Positions 43,435 through 53,177 are shown, counted from the first letter of the stretch. The stretch: 64,000 nt of DNA from an uncultured Bacteroidales bacterium (GCA_900544535.1 UQVH01000003.1:1-64000); one strand, 5' to 3'. The notes: generated by a model from the sequence alone, not told the origin. Numbers and translations are program-made.

Positions 43435-46400
43435 ATGTTTAAACCAATCCTATACCTTCTGACTGTCTCATTGACATTCTCGATTCCCATGACGGCAGAC
43501 GCGCAGGCCCAAAATACGCCTTCGGTGTCTGCGAGCATGGATAAAATCAGCCAGAAAACATTATCAGGCACAGTACTTGACGAAAATGGTGAACCTCTCC
43601 CCGGAGCCACGGTGATGATCGAGGGAACGCAAGACGGCACGTCTACGGATATGGACGGCAATTTCACATTGCTGTGTCATAAACCGAATGCGACGCTTGT
43701 GTTTTCTTATGTGGGTATGAAAACCAAACAGTTCAAGGTTGAGAAAGACTACAACTATATACGTGTCATCATGGAGGCCGTCCCCAATATGATGGAGGAG
43801 GTTGTTGTGACAGGTTATCAGAATATCAAGCGTGAAAATGCCACAGGTTCCTATCAGATAATCAGAGCTGAGGACATGGACAAGCGTTACACAGGCGATA
43901 TTACTTCCAATCTCGAAGGCCGGGTACCGGGCGTCGTCTATGATCCGAAATCCAACTCAAAAGACGAGAACGCAATCACTATCCGAGGCAAAAGTACATT
44001 CAGCGCAAAAGAATCGCCCCTTATCGTTGTTGACGGGCTCCCGATCGAGGGAGGTATGAATACGGTCAACCCTTACGATATTGAAAACATCACTGTCCTC
44101 AAGGATGCTGCCGCGGCCTCTATTTATGGTGCCCGTGCGTCAAACGGTGTCATAGTCATAACCAGCAAGAAGGCCAAGTCCCAGAAACTCAGCATAGATT
44201 TCAACGCTGACCTCCAGATCAGCGAGAAGATGGACTATGATAACTATAACTGGGCTTCGGCTGCCGATCTTATCCAGCTCGAAAAGTACAATTTCGATGC
44301 CATGCTCAAGAACAATCCCAAGAGTATTGAGGATAATTTCAATCTCCTTGATCGCGGGAAAGCTCACGAACTCACCCCGGTGATGCGTATGCTTCTCGAA
44401 AACAACCGTGGCAATCTCAGCGACAGCGAGATGAACAGCACTTTCGACCAGTGGAGCCGAAACAACTATCGCAAGGAATATCAGAAAGTCCACGACCGCA
44501 CTCAGGTCTCGCAGCAGTACAACCTCGCATTGCGCGTGAGCGGCAAGACTCTTTCATCTAACATCGTCGTAAACTACAACGGTGACAACGGTGGTGTCAG
44601 GGGCTATGATGCGTCGGCGCTCTCGCTCAAATATCTCGGAGATCTCAAGGTCGCACCGTGGATGGACCTTAATTTCAGCCTCAATGTGCTGAACAATCGT
44701 TCTACCTCCCACGATCTCGGCGGCTACGGAAACATCAACTCATTCCTTGCCTACCAGTCGATGTACAATGCTGACGGTACCCGCGCCCGCATGGAAGCCG
44801 ACATTTATCCGGGCGAAGAAGTCCTCGAAAATCCCGAATACGGACTTAAGGATGTGACTTACAATCTCGCAGACGAAATTGACAAGGGATACAACAAGGG
44901 CAAGTCGCGCTATACCAATGTGCGCACAAATGTGTTTGCCCTTTTCCGCCTCCCGGTTACAGGCTGGACTGCACAGGCCCAGTTCCAGTACGAGGACATC
45001 TACAATACCCGCAGCACTCAGTACAGCAAGGACTCTCAGTTCATGCGCAGTCTCTACAACCGTTATACCACCACTTCGTCTGTGACCGAGTGGGTCGACA
45101 CCGACGATCCTTTCAACTGGGATTTTGCCGGCTGGGACGGCGACCCTGACCACTTCTACAAAGATCCGGTGACTGTCAACAAGACTATCCATAATATCCC
45201 TGACGGCGATGCCCTGAGTACCAGTAAGACAGAAAGTCAGTATTACACATTCCGCGCCCAGACCCGCTATAACCGCGAGTTCCTCGGAGTTCATGCCATC
45301 GACGTCCTCGCCGGTTTCGAGTATCGCCAGACACATACTTCATTTGAACAGGGCGGCTACTACGGTTATGACCGTCAGACCAGTTCCAACCTTAACATGC
45401 TTACCAACTGGGAGTATATCAACAAGCCGACTGTCGGAGTTATGGGCTCGAACTATACCCCCTATGGCGCGCCCATAAGTTTCAGAACCTCAGAGACACT
45501 CCACCGTTATTATTCTTATTACTTCACCGGCAACTATGTCTATGACAGCCGCTATTCTGTTTCCGGCAGCTATCGTGTCGACAAGGCCGATATGTTTGGC
45601 ACCGATCCTAAATTCCGCGGTAAACCGCTGTGGTCGGTCGGCGCTTCATGGAACATCCACAACGAACGTTTCCTTCATCCCGTCACATGGCTCAATGTCC
45701 TGAAACTTCGTGCCAGCTATGGTCTGACAGGCAATATCGACAACTCGGTGTCGTCATATCTCACGGCAAGCATGTCCACCAACCAGTTCGGCAACCTTCA
45801 GGGCACTCTAAACACTCCCCCGAACGATCAGCTTCGCTGGGAGAAGACGGCTACATGGAATGCCGGCGTCGACTTCGCATTCTTTGGCTATCGTCTCGCA
45901 GGTACCTTCGACTTCTACCGCAAAAACGGTTCCGATATTCTGACCTCCGCCGAACTTGACCCGACAACCGGCTGGACCACCCAGACCATCAACAGTGCCA
46001 AAATGACAAATACCGGTGTCGAACTCCAGCTTGACGGCCAGATCCTTCCTGCACACCGTCGCAAAGATATCGGTATCAACCTCGGATTCAATATCGCCTA
46101 CAACCACAATAAGGTGACAGACCTCCGCCGCTACCCGACATCGGCAAGCGAATTCCTTGACATGAGCTATCACAAGGGCTACCCGCTCAACTCTCTGTTC
46201 TCGATCGACTATGCGGGTCTTGTTGATAAGGACGGCACTATCTTTGTCGGCTGGTACGACAAAAACGGCGAAGTTCAGACCACATCGACCTCAAGCTCGA
46301 CATTCACGATGGACGACATAATCTTCTCCGGCACCACAGTCCCGAAAATTTCAGGTTCTATCACACCTGAAATCAAATGGAATGGCTTCTCGCTCTCTGC

Positions 46401-46854
46401 CATGTTTGCTTTCTACGGCGGTCACTACATGCGTACCGACAATGAAGCCTGGACGAACTTACCGGCCGGTACCGCAGGCTACAAAGGCGCTTTTGGCAAT
46501 GCTTCCTTCTCACGTGATCTGCTCCGCTACTGGGAAGGTGACGAAGTTCCCGCCAACGGCTGGATGTCAACCAAAAACGGCAGCAACATATCGACCGGCA
46601 GAATCCGTAACACTGCCGTAAAACACGCCGACTACATGAAGTTCCGCAGCCTTACCCTCAGCTACAACTTCGACCCGCAGCTCTGCCGCAAAATCGGTCT
46701 CAACGACCTCCGTCTCCGTGTGCAGATGAACAATATCGCGACATGGGCACGCAACGGTAGCGGTATCGACCCGGAAGCCTACAATCTCACCGGCGGTTAT
46801 CACATGAACAAAACCCCGCGCAGCTACACAATGAGCCTCATGTTCAATCTTTAA
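43435..46854 (+). CDS. SusC/RagA family TonB-linked outer-membrane protein
   Basis: 1139 residues. A signal peptide (about 1-24) leads to a CarboxypepD_reg-like domain (LSGTVLDENGEPLPGATVMI, near residues 44-120). The TonB box MEEVVVTGY and plug domain (IRGKSTFS, PLIVVDGLPI) follow, with the SusC signature DIENITVLKDAAAASIYGAR, then a 22-strand barrel with a terminal aromatic Phe-Asn-Leu. It imports glycans, peptides or other nutrients together with its SusD lid, powered by TonB. The pair starts 16 bp apart. Nothing in the sequence shows the substrate. Confidence 0.95.
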   Translation: MFKPILYLLTVSLTFSIPMTADAQAQNTPSVSASMDKISQKTLSGTVLDENGEPLPGATVMIEGTQDGTSTDMDGNFTLLCHKPNATLVFSYVGMKTKQFKVEKDYNYIRVIMEAVPNMMEEVVVTGYQNIKRENATGSYQIIRAEDMDKRYTGDITSNLEGRVPGVVYDPKSNSKDENAITIRGKSTFSAKESPLIVVDGLPIEGGMNTVNPYDIENITVLKDAAAASIYGARASNGVIVITSKKAKSQKLSIDFNADLQISEKMDYDNYNWASAADLIQLEKYNFDAMLKNNPKSIEDNFNLLDRGKAHELTPVMRMLLENNRGNLSDSEMNSTFDQWSRNNYRKEYQKVHDRTQVSQQYNLALRVSGKTLSSNIVVNYNGDNGGVRGYDASALSLKYLGDLKVAPWMDLNFSLNVLNNRSTSHDLGGYGNINSFLAYQSMYNADGTRARMEADIYPGEEVLENPEYGLKDVTYNLADEIDKGYNKGKSRYTNVRTNVFALFRLPVTGWTAQAQFQYEDIYNTRSTQYSKDSQFMRSLYNRYTTTSSVTEWVDTDDPFNWDFAGWDGDPDHFYKDPVTVNKTIHNIPDGDALSTSKTESQYYTFRAQTRYNREFLGVHAIDVLAGFEYRQTHTSFEQGGYYGYDRQTSSNLNMLTNWEYINKPTVGVMGSNYTPYGAPISFRTSETLHRYYSYYFTGNYVYDSRYSVSGSYRVDKADMFGTDPKFRGKPLWSVGASWNIHNERFLHPVTWLNVLKLRASYGLTGNIDNSVSSYLTASMSTNQFGNLQGTLNTPPNDQLRWEKTATWNAGVDFAFFGYRLAGTFDFYRKNGSDILTSAELDPTTGWTTQTINSAKMTNTGVELQLDGQILPAHRRKDIGINLGFNIAYNHNKVTDLRRYPTSASEFLDMSYHKGYPLNSLFSIDYAGLVDKDGTIFVGWYDKNGEVQTTSTSSSTFTMDDIIFSGTTVPKISGSITPEIKWNGFSLSAMFAFYGGHYMRTDNEAWTNLPAGTAGYKGAFGNASFSRDLLRYWEGDEVPANGWMSTKNGSNISTGRIRNTAVKHADYMKFRSLTLSYNFDPQLCRKIGLNDLRLRVQMNNIATWARNGSGIDPEAYNLTGGYHMNKTPRSYTMSLMFNL

Positions 46855-46869
46855 AATGCCAAAACAACA

Positions 46870-48288
46870 ATGAAAAAAATATTTCTGACTCTTGCGTCGG
46901 CTGCGATGTTGCTGACATCGTGCGACGACAAGCTCGATATAAAGCCCTACGGTTCATCGACTCTCAGCACGGTCGACGAACTTGAAACCCTGCTCAACGG
47001 TTCTCCCTACATCTGGAACGGCTCCGACTATTTCGACCTCGAAGTTATCTGCAACAACACCTACCGTCCCTGGAACGGTATCGCCGACTATATCGGCAAC
47101 GACAACAGTCTCCGCTACGCCTATTTCGCTTACGACGAAAGCATCGACCGCGCTGACCTCACCGACACCGACGACCGTTATACTGACCTCTATCAGAAAA
47201 TCAATTACATGAATACGGTCATCTCCAAAGTACCCGGAGCCGACGGCGGCACATCCGAAAAGAAAGCCCAGATTGTGGCCGAGGCCCGTGTGCGCCGTGC
47301 CTGGTATCATTTCCTCCTTGTCGGAATGTATGCGCGGCAATATGACGATGCCACGGCCGACGAACTCGGCGGCATTCCCTATGTCGACAACACCAATTCC
47401 GCCGAGGAAAAGAAAAAGCTGAGCCTTAAGAAGACTTATGAGCGTATTCTGGAGGACTGCTCCGACAAGGTCCTTGAAAATCTCGTCCCCGGAACTATCG
47501 ATAACGTCTGCCGTGCGGGTCTCGATTTCGGCTATGGTGTGCGTGCGCGTGTCCTCTTCCAGATGAAGCACTACGACGAGGCTCTCCGCTATGCCGACCT
47601 CGCCCTCAAGGTCAACGGCCGTCTCGAAAACCGCGCCCCGGTCATGAGCTCAGGCAAGTGGATTCTTGACTATTCCTGCCCCAGCAACTACTATATCATC
47701 TATCAGGACAACTCCAACCTCGGCGACTTCTACGGCTACGTGATTTCTCCCGAAATGGCCGCCTGCATCGACCCCAACGACTATGTCAACAAATACTATC
47801 TTGCCGAGCCGTACATGGACCCCGCCTGGGGCGACCCTTATGCCACCGTTCCCGACGGATGCCGCCAGTCGAACATCAGCGATGCCCGCTGGAATGTCTG
47901 GGGTCTCCGTTCCGAGTCGATGTACTATCTTAAGGCCGAATGTCTTATCCGCTCAGGCAAAATCTCCGAGGGTCTCGCGCAGATTGACAAAGTCCGCGCC
48001 ACCCGCATCGAGAATCCTGAAATCTATGCCGAGAAGACCGGTCTGACCGAAGCCCAGGCCATGAAGCTCCTCCAGGACAGCAAGCGTTTCGAGTTCATGA
48101 AGACTTTCGAGAATTTCTTTGACCGCAAGCGCTGGAATTCAGAGGATGCTTATAAGACCACTATTGTCCGTGATCTCAGCTCACTTGGTCTCGGAACATA
48201 CTCGCTCTCTCCCGAATCGCCCATTTGGGTTTTCCCCTTCCCGATGAATGCCACCAAACACAACAAGTCTTTGACACAGAACTATTGA
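46870..48288 (+). CDS. SusD/RagB family nutrient-binding lipoprotein
   Basis: 472 residues. Type II signal peptide with lipobox LLTSC; the acylated Cys near residue 18 is followed by acidic residues (DDKLD), the export signal that sends Bacteroidota lipoproteins to the cell surface. SusD-like TPR units and the C-terminal RagB/SusD motif (LLQDSKRFEFMKTFENFFDR) follow. Slightly shorter than most SusD proteins. It forms the lid of the SusC barrel. Confidence 0.94.
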   Translation: MKKIFLTLASAAMLLTSCDDKLDIKPYGSSTLSTVDELETLLNGSPYIWNGSDYFDLEVICNNTYRPWNGIADYIGNDNSLRYAYFAYDESIDRADLTDTDDRYTDLYQKINYMNTVISKVPGADGGTSEKKAQIVAEARVRRAWYHFLLVGMYARQYDDATADELGGIPYVDNTNSAEEKKKLSLKKTYERILEDCSDKVLENLVPGTIDNVCRAGLDFGYGVRARVLFQMKHYDEALRYADLALKVNGRLENRAPVMSSGKWILDYSCPSNYYIIYQDNSNLGDFYGYVISPEMAACIDPNDYVNKYYLAEPYMDPAWGDPYATVPDGCRQSNISDARWNVWGLRSESMYYLKAECLIRSGKISEGLAQIDKVRATRIENPEIYAEKTGLTEAQAMKLLQDSKRFEFMKTFENFFDRKRWNSEDAYKTTIVRDLSSLGLGTYSLSPESPIWVFPFPMNATKHNKSLTQNY

Positions 48289-48316
48289 TACTTTATAAAT
48301 TACCATTATAAATACC

Positions 48317-49405
48317 ATGTTGAAAAGATTTATTTTGAGTTCCGCGCTTGTTCTGGGCTTTACTCTCACCGGCGCCGCACAGACTGAATTCCGTCACATT
48401 TCATTTGACGAGGCTCTGACCGCCGCAAAAGCCGAGGGAAAGAAAGTATTCATTGATTTTTATACCTCATGGTGCGGTCCCTGCAAGCGTCTTGCCGCCA
48501 ATGTGTTCCCGACAAAGGAAGTCGGCGATTATATGAACAGCACCTATGTATGTCTCAAGCTCGATGCCGAGAAAGAAGGTTCCGATCTTGCGAAGAAGTT
48601 TGGTGTCAGCGCATATCCGACTCTCATTGTGGCCGATACCGACGGTAAGGTACTCGGATCGTTTGCCGGTTACAAGGAAGGCAAGGATTTCATTGCGGCT
48701 GTCGACGCCCTCAAAGATCCCGAAATGAACCCTGAGCGCGTGAAAGAACGCTATCTCTCCGGTGAGCGCAACGGCAAACTCGTTTTCGCCTATGCCCGCA
48801 ATCTCATGGAGAGCAACCGTTCCTATCAGGAAGGTATCCGTCAGAGCCAGGAGGTCATCGACGGCTATTTCAACTCGCTTTCCGATGCCGACCGCCTCAA
48901 ACCCGAAAATGTACTTATGTTCACGAACTACACTTATGATTATTCCAATCCGCGGTTGAAGTTCATGTGTGCGCATGTCAATGATTTCGATGAATCGTCG
49001 CGTGCCGAAATAAAGGAAATGATCGGGCTTCTGTATCGTAATGAGGCATACCGTTATCTTGCGGGGAACCTTATTGCCGAAGAGGGCGGCCGCGCTGCCT
49101 ATGATCTCTTTAAGAAAGAATCCGCCGATCTGGGCTATTCTGACGAATTTGCCGGAATATACCGTTTCGTAGAGAAACGCGCTCAGTCCGACGATACAGC
49201 CTATCTTGCATATTGCGACGAGAATTTCTCATTGCTCGATGAAGATGCGCAGTCAAGCCTTGTTTCCGGTGTAAGAGAAATCTTCAGAACAGATACTCCG
49301 GAGCAGAAAAAAGCTATTTCCGCTTTCATACGTAAATACATAGGTTCTATGTCGAGTCAGGGTGTCTACACAGCTGCAATGGCAATTTATCAGCTTGAAA
49401 AGTGA
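48317..49405 (+). CDS. Exported thioredoxin-like protein with helical C-terminal region
   Basis: 362 residues. Signal peptide 1-21 (LTGAAQ). Residues 25-135 are a thioredoxin fold with active site FYTSWCGPCKRL near residue 60 and the cis-Pro in SAYPTLIV. The remaining 220 residues are helical, without a recognised family. It starts 28 bp after susD and a terminator follows, so it belongs to the SusCD operon. Role in thiol handling of the transported compound or of the receptor is inference. Confidence 0.85.
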   Translation: MLKRFILSSALVLGFTLTGAAQTEFRHISFDEALTAAKAEGKKVFIDFYTSWCGPCKRLAANVFPTKEVGDYMNSTYVCLKLDAEKEGSDLAKKFGVSAYPTLIVADTDGKVLGSFAGYKEGKDFIAAVDALKDPEMNPERVKERYLSGERNGKLVFAYARNLMESNRSYQEGIRQSQEVIDGYFNSLSDADRLKPENVLMFTNYTYDYSNPRLKFMCAHVNDFDESSRAEIKEMIGLLYRNEAYRYLAGNLIAEEGGRAAYDLFKKESADLGYSDEFAGIYRFVEKRAQSDDTAYLAYCDENFSLLDEDAQSSLVSGVREIFRTDTPEQKKAISAFIRKYIGSMSSQGVYTAAMAIYQLEK

Positions 49406-49467
49406 AGGTATAAGCATTAATGTAATATACAGTTAGACTCCGTTTTAAATATTGAATGACTGGAAGC

Positions 49468-49502
49468 AGAGTCGGTGCAGTGAATGCAGCGGCTCTGTTT
49501 TT
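49468..49502 (+). terminator. Terminator of the susCD-thioredoxin operon
   Basis: AGAGTCGGTGCA pairs with TGCAGCGGCTCT (one mismatch, one G/T) and is followed by GTTTTTC. It closely resembles the terminator at 52531-52565. Confidence 0.75.
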
Positions 49503-49521
49503 CGTTTATCAGTCCGATAAA

Positions 49522-49552
49522 TTTGCGGATGAATTATAAAAGACTATCTTTG
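49522..49552 (+). promoter_or_regulatory. Promoter of the histidine kinase gene
   Basis: TTTG (49522-49525), 19-bp spacer, TATCTTTG (49545-49552). The leader is about 60 nt. Confidence 0.65.
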
Positions 49553-49617
49553 CAGAATCAAAGTGCCGAAAATGCTGACACACCCCTTATCACACTCAAC
49601 ACACTTAAATTTTTACC

Positions 49618-51636
49618 ATGATCACATCTCTCCGTCTCCTTGTCATTCTGTCTGTTGTTATCTTGCCGTCAGTCTCTTTTGCAGGAGGGCTGAAATCCGA
49701 CGTCACAGCCATACTGAAATCCGGCCTGTCGCCGCAGGAGGCGGTTGACAGCGCTCTGTCTGTTATCCGCGTCTGTCAGACAGACTGTTCTGGTGCCGAT
49801 GCCTATCGCGAAAGCAGCGAGGTGCTCGGTTCCGTCATAATACCTTTTGGATTGAAACACTCTCTCCCTCCAGCTTCGCTTGCAATCCTCTATGACGAAT
49901 ATGGCCAGACATTCGGCCGTTCGGGCAAGACCTGTTTCCCGGAAGCCTGTGAGGCCTTTGAGAAAGGTCTGAAATATGCGGTCGAGTCCGGTGACTTTTT
50001 CCGTCAGGGACGCATTTTCGAACACATGGCGCTCCAGACGGGGAAATACGGTGACATATCCGACTCGTTCGACCTGTCCGAGAAAGCTATCGCCGCTTAC
50101 CGGAGAGCGCCGGGCAATAACGACGATTACATTGTCAAGTGTCTTTACCTCCAGGCTGTGACCTATCTGCGCATCAACGACAATTCCGGACTGGGAAAGG
50201 TGGTTGCACGCCTTGAGAAAGTCGCCCGTGAGACTGCGCCCGAAACCAGACCTTATGCTCTTTTTAATCTCTATTCCGTCAGGGAGGCCCATTACAATAA
50301 TCTGTATGAGGCATCAGAAGGAGCTCAGCGCGAGCTCTATCTCGATTCGATCAATCAGGCTTCTCTTGCCGCGATTCTGCTCATTGAATCAACTCCTGAA
50401 TGGACCGCCAGAGGTTCTAATCCCTCATGGAATTATTACAACCGGGCTGTCCTGTTTGTAAACACCAATGACCGTCCGCCGATGGACAGCGTGATCTATT
50501 ATTGTGATAAGGCTCTTGCCGTAGATCATCACGGAAAGACCGACATTATAGCGGAGGTCGAGATCTCGGTTTCCTCTCTTTTGGCTGAGGCATGGATGAA
50601 AAACGGCAATTATGCCAGAGCCAAGGAGATCCTTGTGACCACACTCGACAAACTTGACAGGGCCGAAGGTATCAGGAATCTGATCATCGACAAGATTCAG
50701 ATTTGCAAGAACCTCATTGAGATTTCGCGTCAGACAGGTCGTTTTGAAGATGCTGTAGATTTCTATGCCACACTCGTCGATCTTGAAAAGCAGCGCTATG
50801 CTGACGGTCAGGCCAAAGCCGTCAAGGAATTGGAGATCAAATACGAGACTCAGGAGACGGCGCTGGCTCTTGCGCGCAGCGAGGCCCGTCGGTCGGGAAT
50901 GCTGATGTGGCTTTTCGCCGCTGTCGGGTTGCTTTTGTCGGTCATCGTCATCTTTGTAGTCTATGCCGGCCGTCAGCGCCGTCAGCGTATGCGCCGTGAG
51001 ATGGAGTTTTCAGCATTGCGCGCCGATACTGACCGTCAGCTGACCAGGCAGTATGTCGAAGGTCTTGAAAACGAGCGCAGCAGGATGGCACGTGAACTTC
51101 ACGACGGTGTGTGCAACGATCTTCTTGCGATCAGAATGAAAATCGACAACGGGACTCCCGTCGAAAGTACGGCCTCTCTGATCGACTCCTGTCGTGAATC
51201 GGTCCGCCGCATCTCCCATGAACTGATGCCACCTGAATTTGCCTATGCTTCTGTCGACGAGGTTCTGCGGTTTTTTGTCCGCAAGCAGGCTGAGGCTAAT
51301 AAAGGCCGGATCGCCATGTCTTATGAATCCTCTGCTGCCGGGACCTTGTGGTCAGCTGTCCCGGATGCGGTTTCCCTGGAAGTCTACCGCATAGTGCAGG
51401 AAGCTGTCGGCAATGCCGTCCGTCATTCGGGCGCGACCTGCATTGATGTCAGCCTGCGGATTGACGGCCGAATGCTGGAGGTTTCTGTCTGTGATAACGG
51501 TACATATAAGTCTTCAGGACGCAAAGGGCTCGGTCTGGAATCCATACGCCGGAGGGCAAAGGCCGTTAACGGTACCGTCGATGTTATTTTGGGGCAAGCC
51601 GGTGGCACTGAAGTGCGTGTCAGGGCGAAATTTTGA
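49618..51636 (+). CDS. TPR-containing sensor histidine kinase (NarL/HisKA_3 class)
   Basis: 672 residues. Signal peptide (1-22), a periplasmic TPR-like region (about 30-420), one membrane helix near 427-450, then HisKA_3 with the phosphoacceptor His near residue 495 in RELHDGVCNDLLAIR. The ATPase domain (about 575-670) has AVGNAVRHSG as N-box, and VCDNG and GLGLESIRRRA as G-boxes. It should phosphorylate the LuxR-type regulator encoded 109 bp downstream. The two have separate promoters. Confidence 0.9.
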   Translation: MITSLRLLVILSVVILPSVSFAGGLKSDVTAILKSGLSPQEAVDSALSVIRVCQTDCSGADAYRESSEVLGSVIIPFGLKHSLPPASLAILYDEYGQTFGRSGKTCFPEACEAFEKGLKYAVESGDFFRQGRIFEHMALQTGKYGDISDSFDLSEKAIAAYRRAPGNNDDYIVKCLYLQAVTYLRINDNSGLGKVVARLEKVARETAPETRPYALFNLYSVREAHYNNLYEASEGAQRELYLDSINQASLAAILLIESTPEWTARGSNPSWNYYNRAVLFVNTNDRPPMDSVIYYCDKALAVDHHGKTDIIAEVEISVSSLLAEAWMKNGNYARAKEILVTTLDKLDRAEGIRNLIIDKIQICKNLIEISRQTGRFEDAVDFYATLVDLEKQRYADGQAKAVKELEIKYETQETALALARSEARRSGMLMWLFAAVGLLLSVIVIFVVYAGRQRRQRMRREMEFSALRADTDRQLTRQYVEGLENERSRMARELHDGVCNDLLAIRMKIDNGTPVESTASLIDSCRESVRRISHELMPPEFAYASVDEVLRFFVRKQAEANKGRIAMSYESSAAGTLWSAVPDAVSLEVYRIVQEAVGNAVRHSGATCIDVSLRIDGRMLEVSVCDNGTYKSSGRKGLGLESIRRRAKAVNGTVDVILGQAGGTEVRVRAKF

Positions 51637-51664
51637 ATTTCCATGCTTAGAATCGTTTAAAACC

Positions 51665-51678
51665 TACGGAATTCCGTA
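51665..51678. promoter_or_regulatory. Perfect 14-bp palindrome before the regulator promoter
   Basis: TACGGAATTCCGTA, centred 9 bp upstream of the -33 element of the response-regulator promoter. A dimeric regulator could bind here. Confidence 0.4.
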
Positions 51679-51679
51679 A

Positions 51680-51710
51680 TTGACACGCATTGAAAGGCGT
51701 CGTAAATTTG
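51680..51710 (+). promoter_or_regulatory. Promoter of the response-regulator gene
   Basis: TTG (51680-51682), 20-bp spacer, TAAATTTG (51703-51710). Confidence 0.65.
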
Positions 51711-51745
51711 CGATGTAAATAATCGCAATAATCAACCGCCTGACA

Positions 51746-52402
51746 ATGATCGAAAAATCAGTTCTGTCACAAATGAAAATAGCCATTGTTGATGATCATG
51801 ATCTGATACGGGAAGGGCTCGGCTCGGTCCTGACACTTAATGGTGCCGAATATCTGGAAAAATTCGCTGCTGCGACTGCTCTGGTGGCGCGGCTCGACGA
51901 GGGAGCCTCGTTCGACTTCTATATAATAGATCTTGAATTGCCTGATCTTGACGGATTTGTACTGATGGAGATGATCAGGGCCCGCGATCCGGTTGCCCGC
52001 ATCATAGTCTGCACGGTTCATGACGAGATATGGACTTTGCGCAAGCTACTTGCGCGTGATGTCAACGCCATAATCTATAAGTCCGGTGACGGCGACGAGA
52101 TTTTCACAGCCATAAGCGAAATCCTCAAAGGCAACACATATTACTGTGAAGAAGTGCACAATGCTTTGAAAGTGGCCGGTGACAATTCGCAGCACCCTTC
52201 CTCGCGTGAGCTTGAAGTACTCCATCAGATAGCCAGAGGGAAGACCTCGCGCGAGATTGCGGCCGCCATGTTTGTGTCCGACAATACTGTCGAGGCCCAT
52301 CGTAAAGCTCTTTTTGCCAAACTCGGTGCTGTCAATGTCGCCGACCTTATAGTCAAGGCGATCGACCGTGGATATCTTAAGAAAAACGGTCTTATACGCT
52401 GA
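51746..52402 (+). CDS. LuxR/NarL family response regulator
   Basis: 218 residues. Receiver domain (about 10-125) with acidic pair VDDHD, the phosphorylated Asp in FYIIDLELPDLDG near residue 64, Thr in CTVHDE and Lys in IIYKSGDG. The C-terminal LuxR HTH (about 150-212) has SRELEVLHQIARGKTSREIA, then MFVSDNTVEAHRKALFAKLG. Partner of the TPR histidine kinase just upstream. A second ATG at 51773 gives the more usual start MKIAIVDDH; either could be used, as both lie after the promoter. Confidence 0.92.
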   Translation: MIEKSVLSQMKIAIVDDHDLIREGLGSVLTLNGAEYLEKFAAATALVARLDEGASFDFYIIDLELPDLDGFVLMEMIRARDPVARIIVCTVHDEIWTLRKLLARDVNAIIYKSGDGDEIFTAISEILKGNTYYCEEVHNALKVAGDNSQHPSSRELEVLHQIARGKTSREIAAAMFVSDNTVEAHRKALFAKLGAVNVADLIVKAIDRGYLKKNGLIR

Positions 52403-52530
52403 TGCCTCCGGCCTGACATGAAAACGGTGATAATGAAGAATAATAATAAGAACAGCCCTTAAAATCTAACCTAACCCAATCTATATTATAGAATAATAGG
52501 TTGTTTTTAAACAGCCCCTGTATCGTTATG

Positions 52531-52565
52531 GAGTCGTCGCAGCGAATGCGGCGTCTCTTTTTTTT
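52531..52565 (+). terminator. Terminator of the response-regulator gene
   Basis: GAGTCGTCGCA pairs with TGCGGCGTCTC (one mismatch, one G/T) around GCGAA, followed by eight T. Confidence 0.8.
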
Positions 52566-52622
52566 CAATAGATATTTAAAGCCGGGCCGGATGTGGAGCT
52601 GTGTTAAATTCGTGGCCTAAAA

Positions 52623-52654
52623 TTTGGATATTATGGCTTTGAGTTGTAATTTTG
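52623..52654 (+). promoter_or_regulatory. Promoter of the Fur-family gene
   Basis: TTTG (52623-52626), 20-bp spacer, TAATTTTG (52647-52654). The ATG at 52662 is only 8 bp past the box, so the message is probably leaderless or nearly so. Confidence 0.6.
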
Positions 52655-52661
52655 TCAACTG

Positions 52662-53138
52662 ATGAACGATGAAAAACGAAAAAGCGAGGCTGAAACAGCT
52701 CTGCGACGGTATCTTTCTCAGCATCACCTGCGTTGCACTCCGGAACGTTTGGCGGTTCTGGGCATAGTCCTTGACTCGCGAGGCTCTTTCACCCCCGCCG
52801 ATTTGCTCAGGTCGCTCTCTGAAAAGGATTTTCGCCTGAGTCAGGCCACCGTCTACAATACCCTCCGCCTCCTTGAGGCGGCCGCGATGGTCAGGCGTCG
52901 CCCGTCGGCCGACGGAATTGACACCTACGAGTGTGCCTCGCGTGTTGACGAGCACATGACGCTGGTCTGCTCGCGCTGCGGACGCACACGCGAGCTCCGC
53001 GACGCCGAACTGGCCAAAGCCCTTAAGCTCAGACGCTACCCGTCGTTCGTCATCAGCGGTTTCGACCTCTATATCCACGGGCTTTGCTCACGTTGCCGTG
53101 GGGGAGGGCGCATCCGCAAAACCAGTAAAGACAAATAA
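52662..53138 (+). CDS. Fur family metal-responsive regulator
   Basis: 158 residues. Winged-helix DNA-binding part (HHLRCTPERLAVLGIVLDSR, FTPADLLRSLSEKDFRLSQA, TVYNTLRLLEAAAMVRR) and a dimer domain. Its CSRCGRTREL and LCSRCRGGG pairs can bind a structural zinc. The family includes Fur, Zur and PerR; the HHLR start with later residues does not settle which. No other in-frame ATG precedes the conserved part, so the near-leaderless start holds. purA follows 39 bp later. Confidence 0.88.
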   Translation: MNDEKRKSEAETALRRYLSQHHLRCTPERLAVLGIVLDSRGSFTPADLLRSLSEKDFRLSQATVYNTLRLLEAAAMVRRRPSADGIDTYECASRVDEHMTLVCSRCGRTRELRDAELAKALKLRRYPSFVISGFDLYIHGLCSRCRGGGRIRKTSKDK

Positions 53139-53177
53139 CCATCACACAGTATAAATTCATAGAACTTAAGCAAAATC

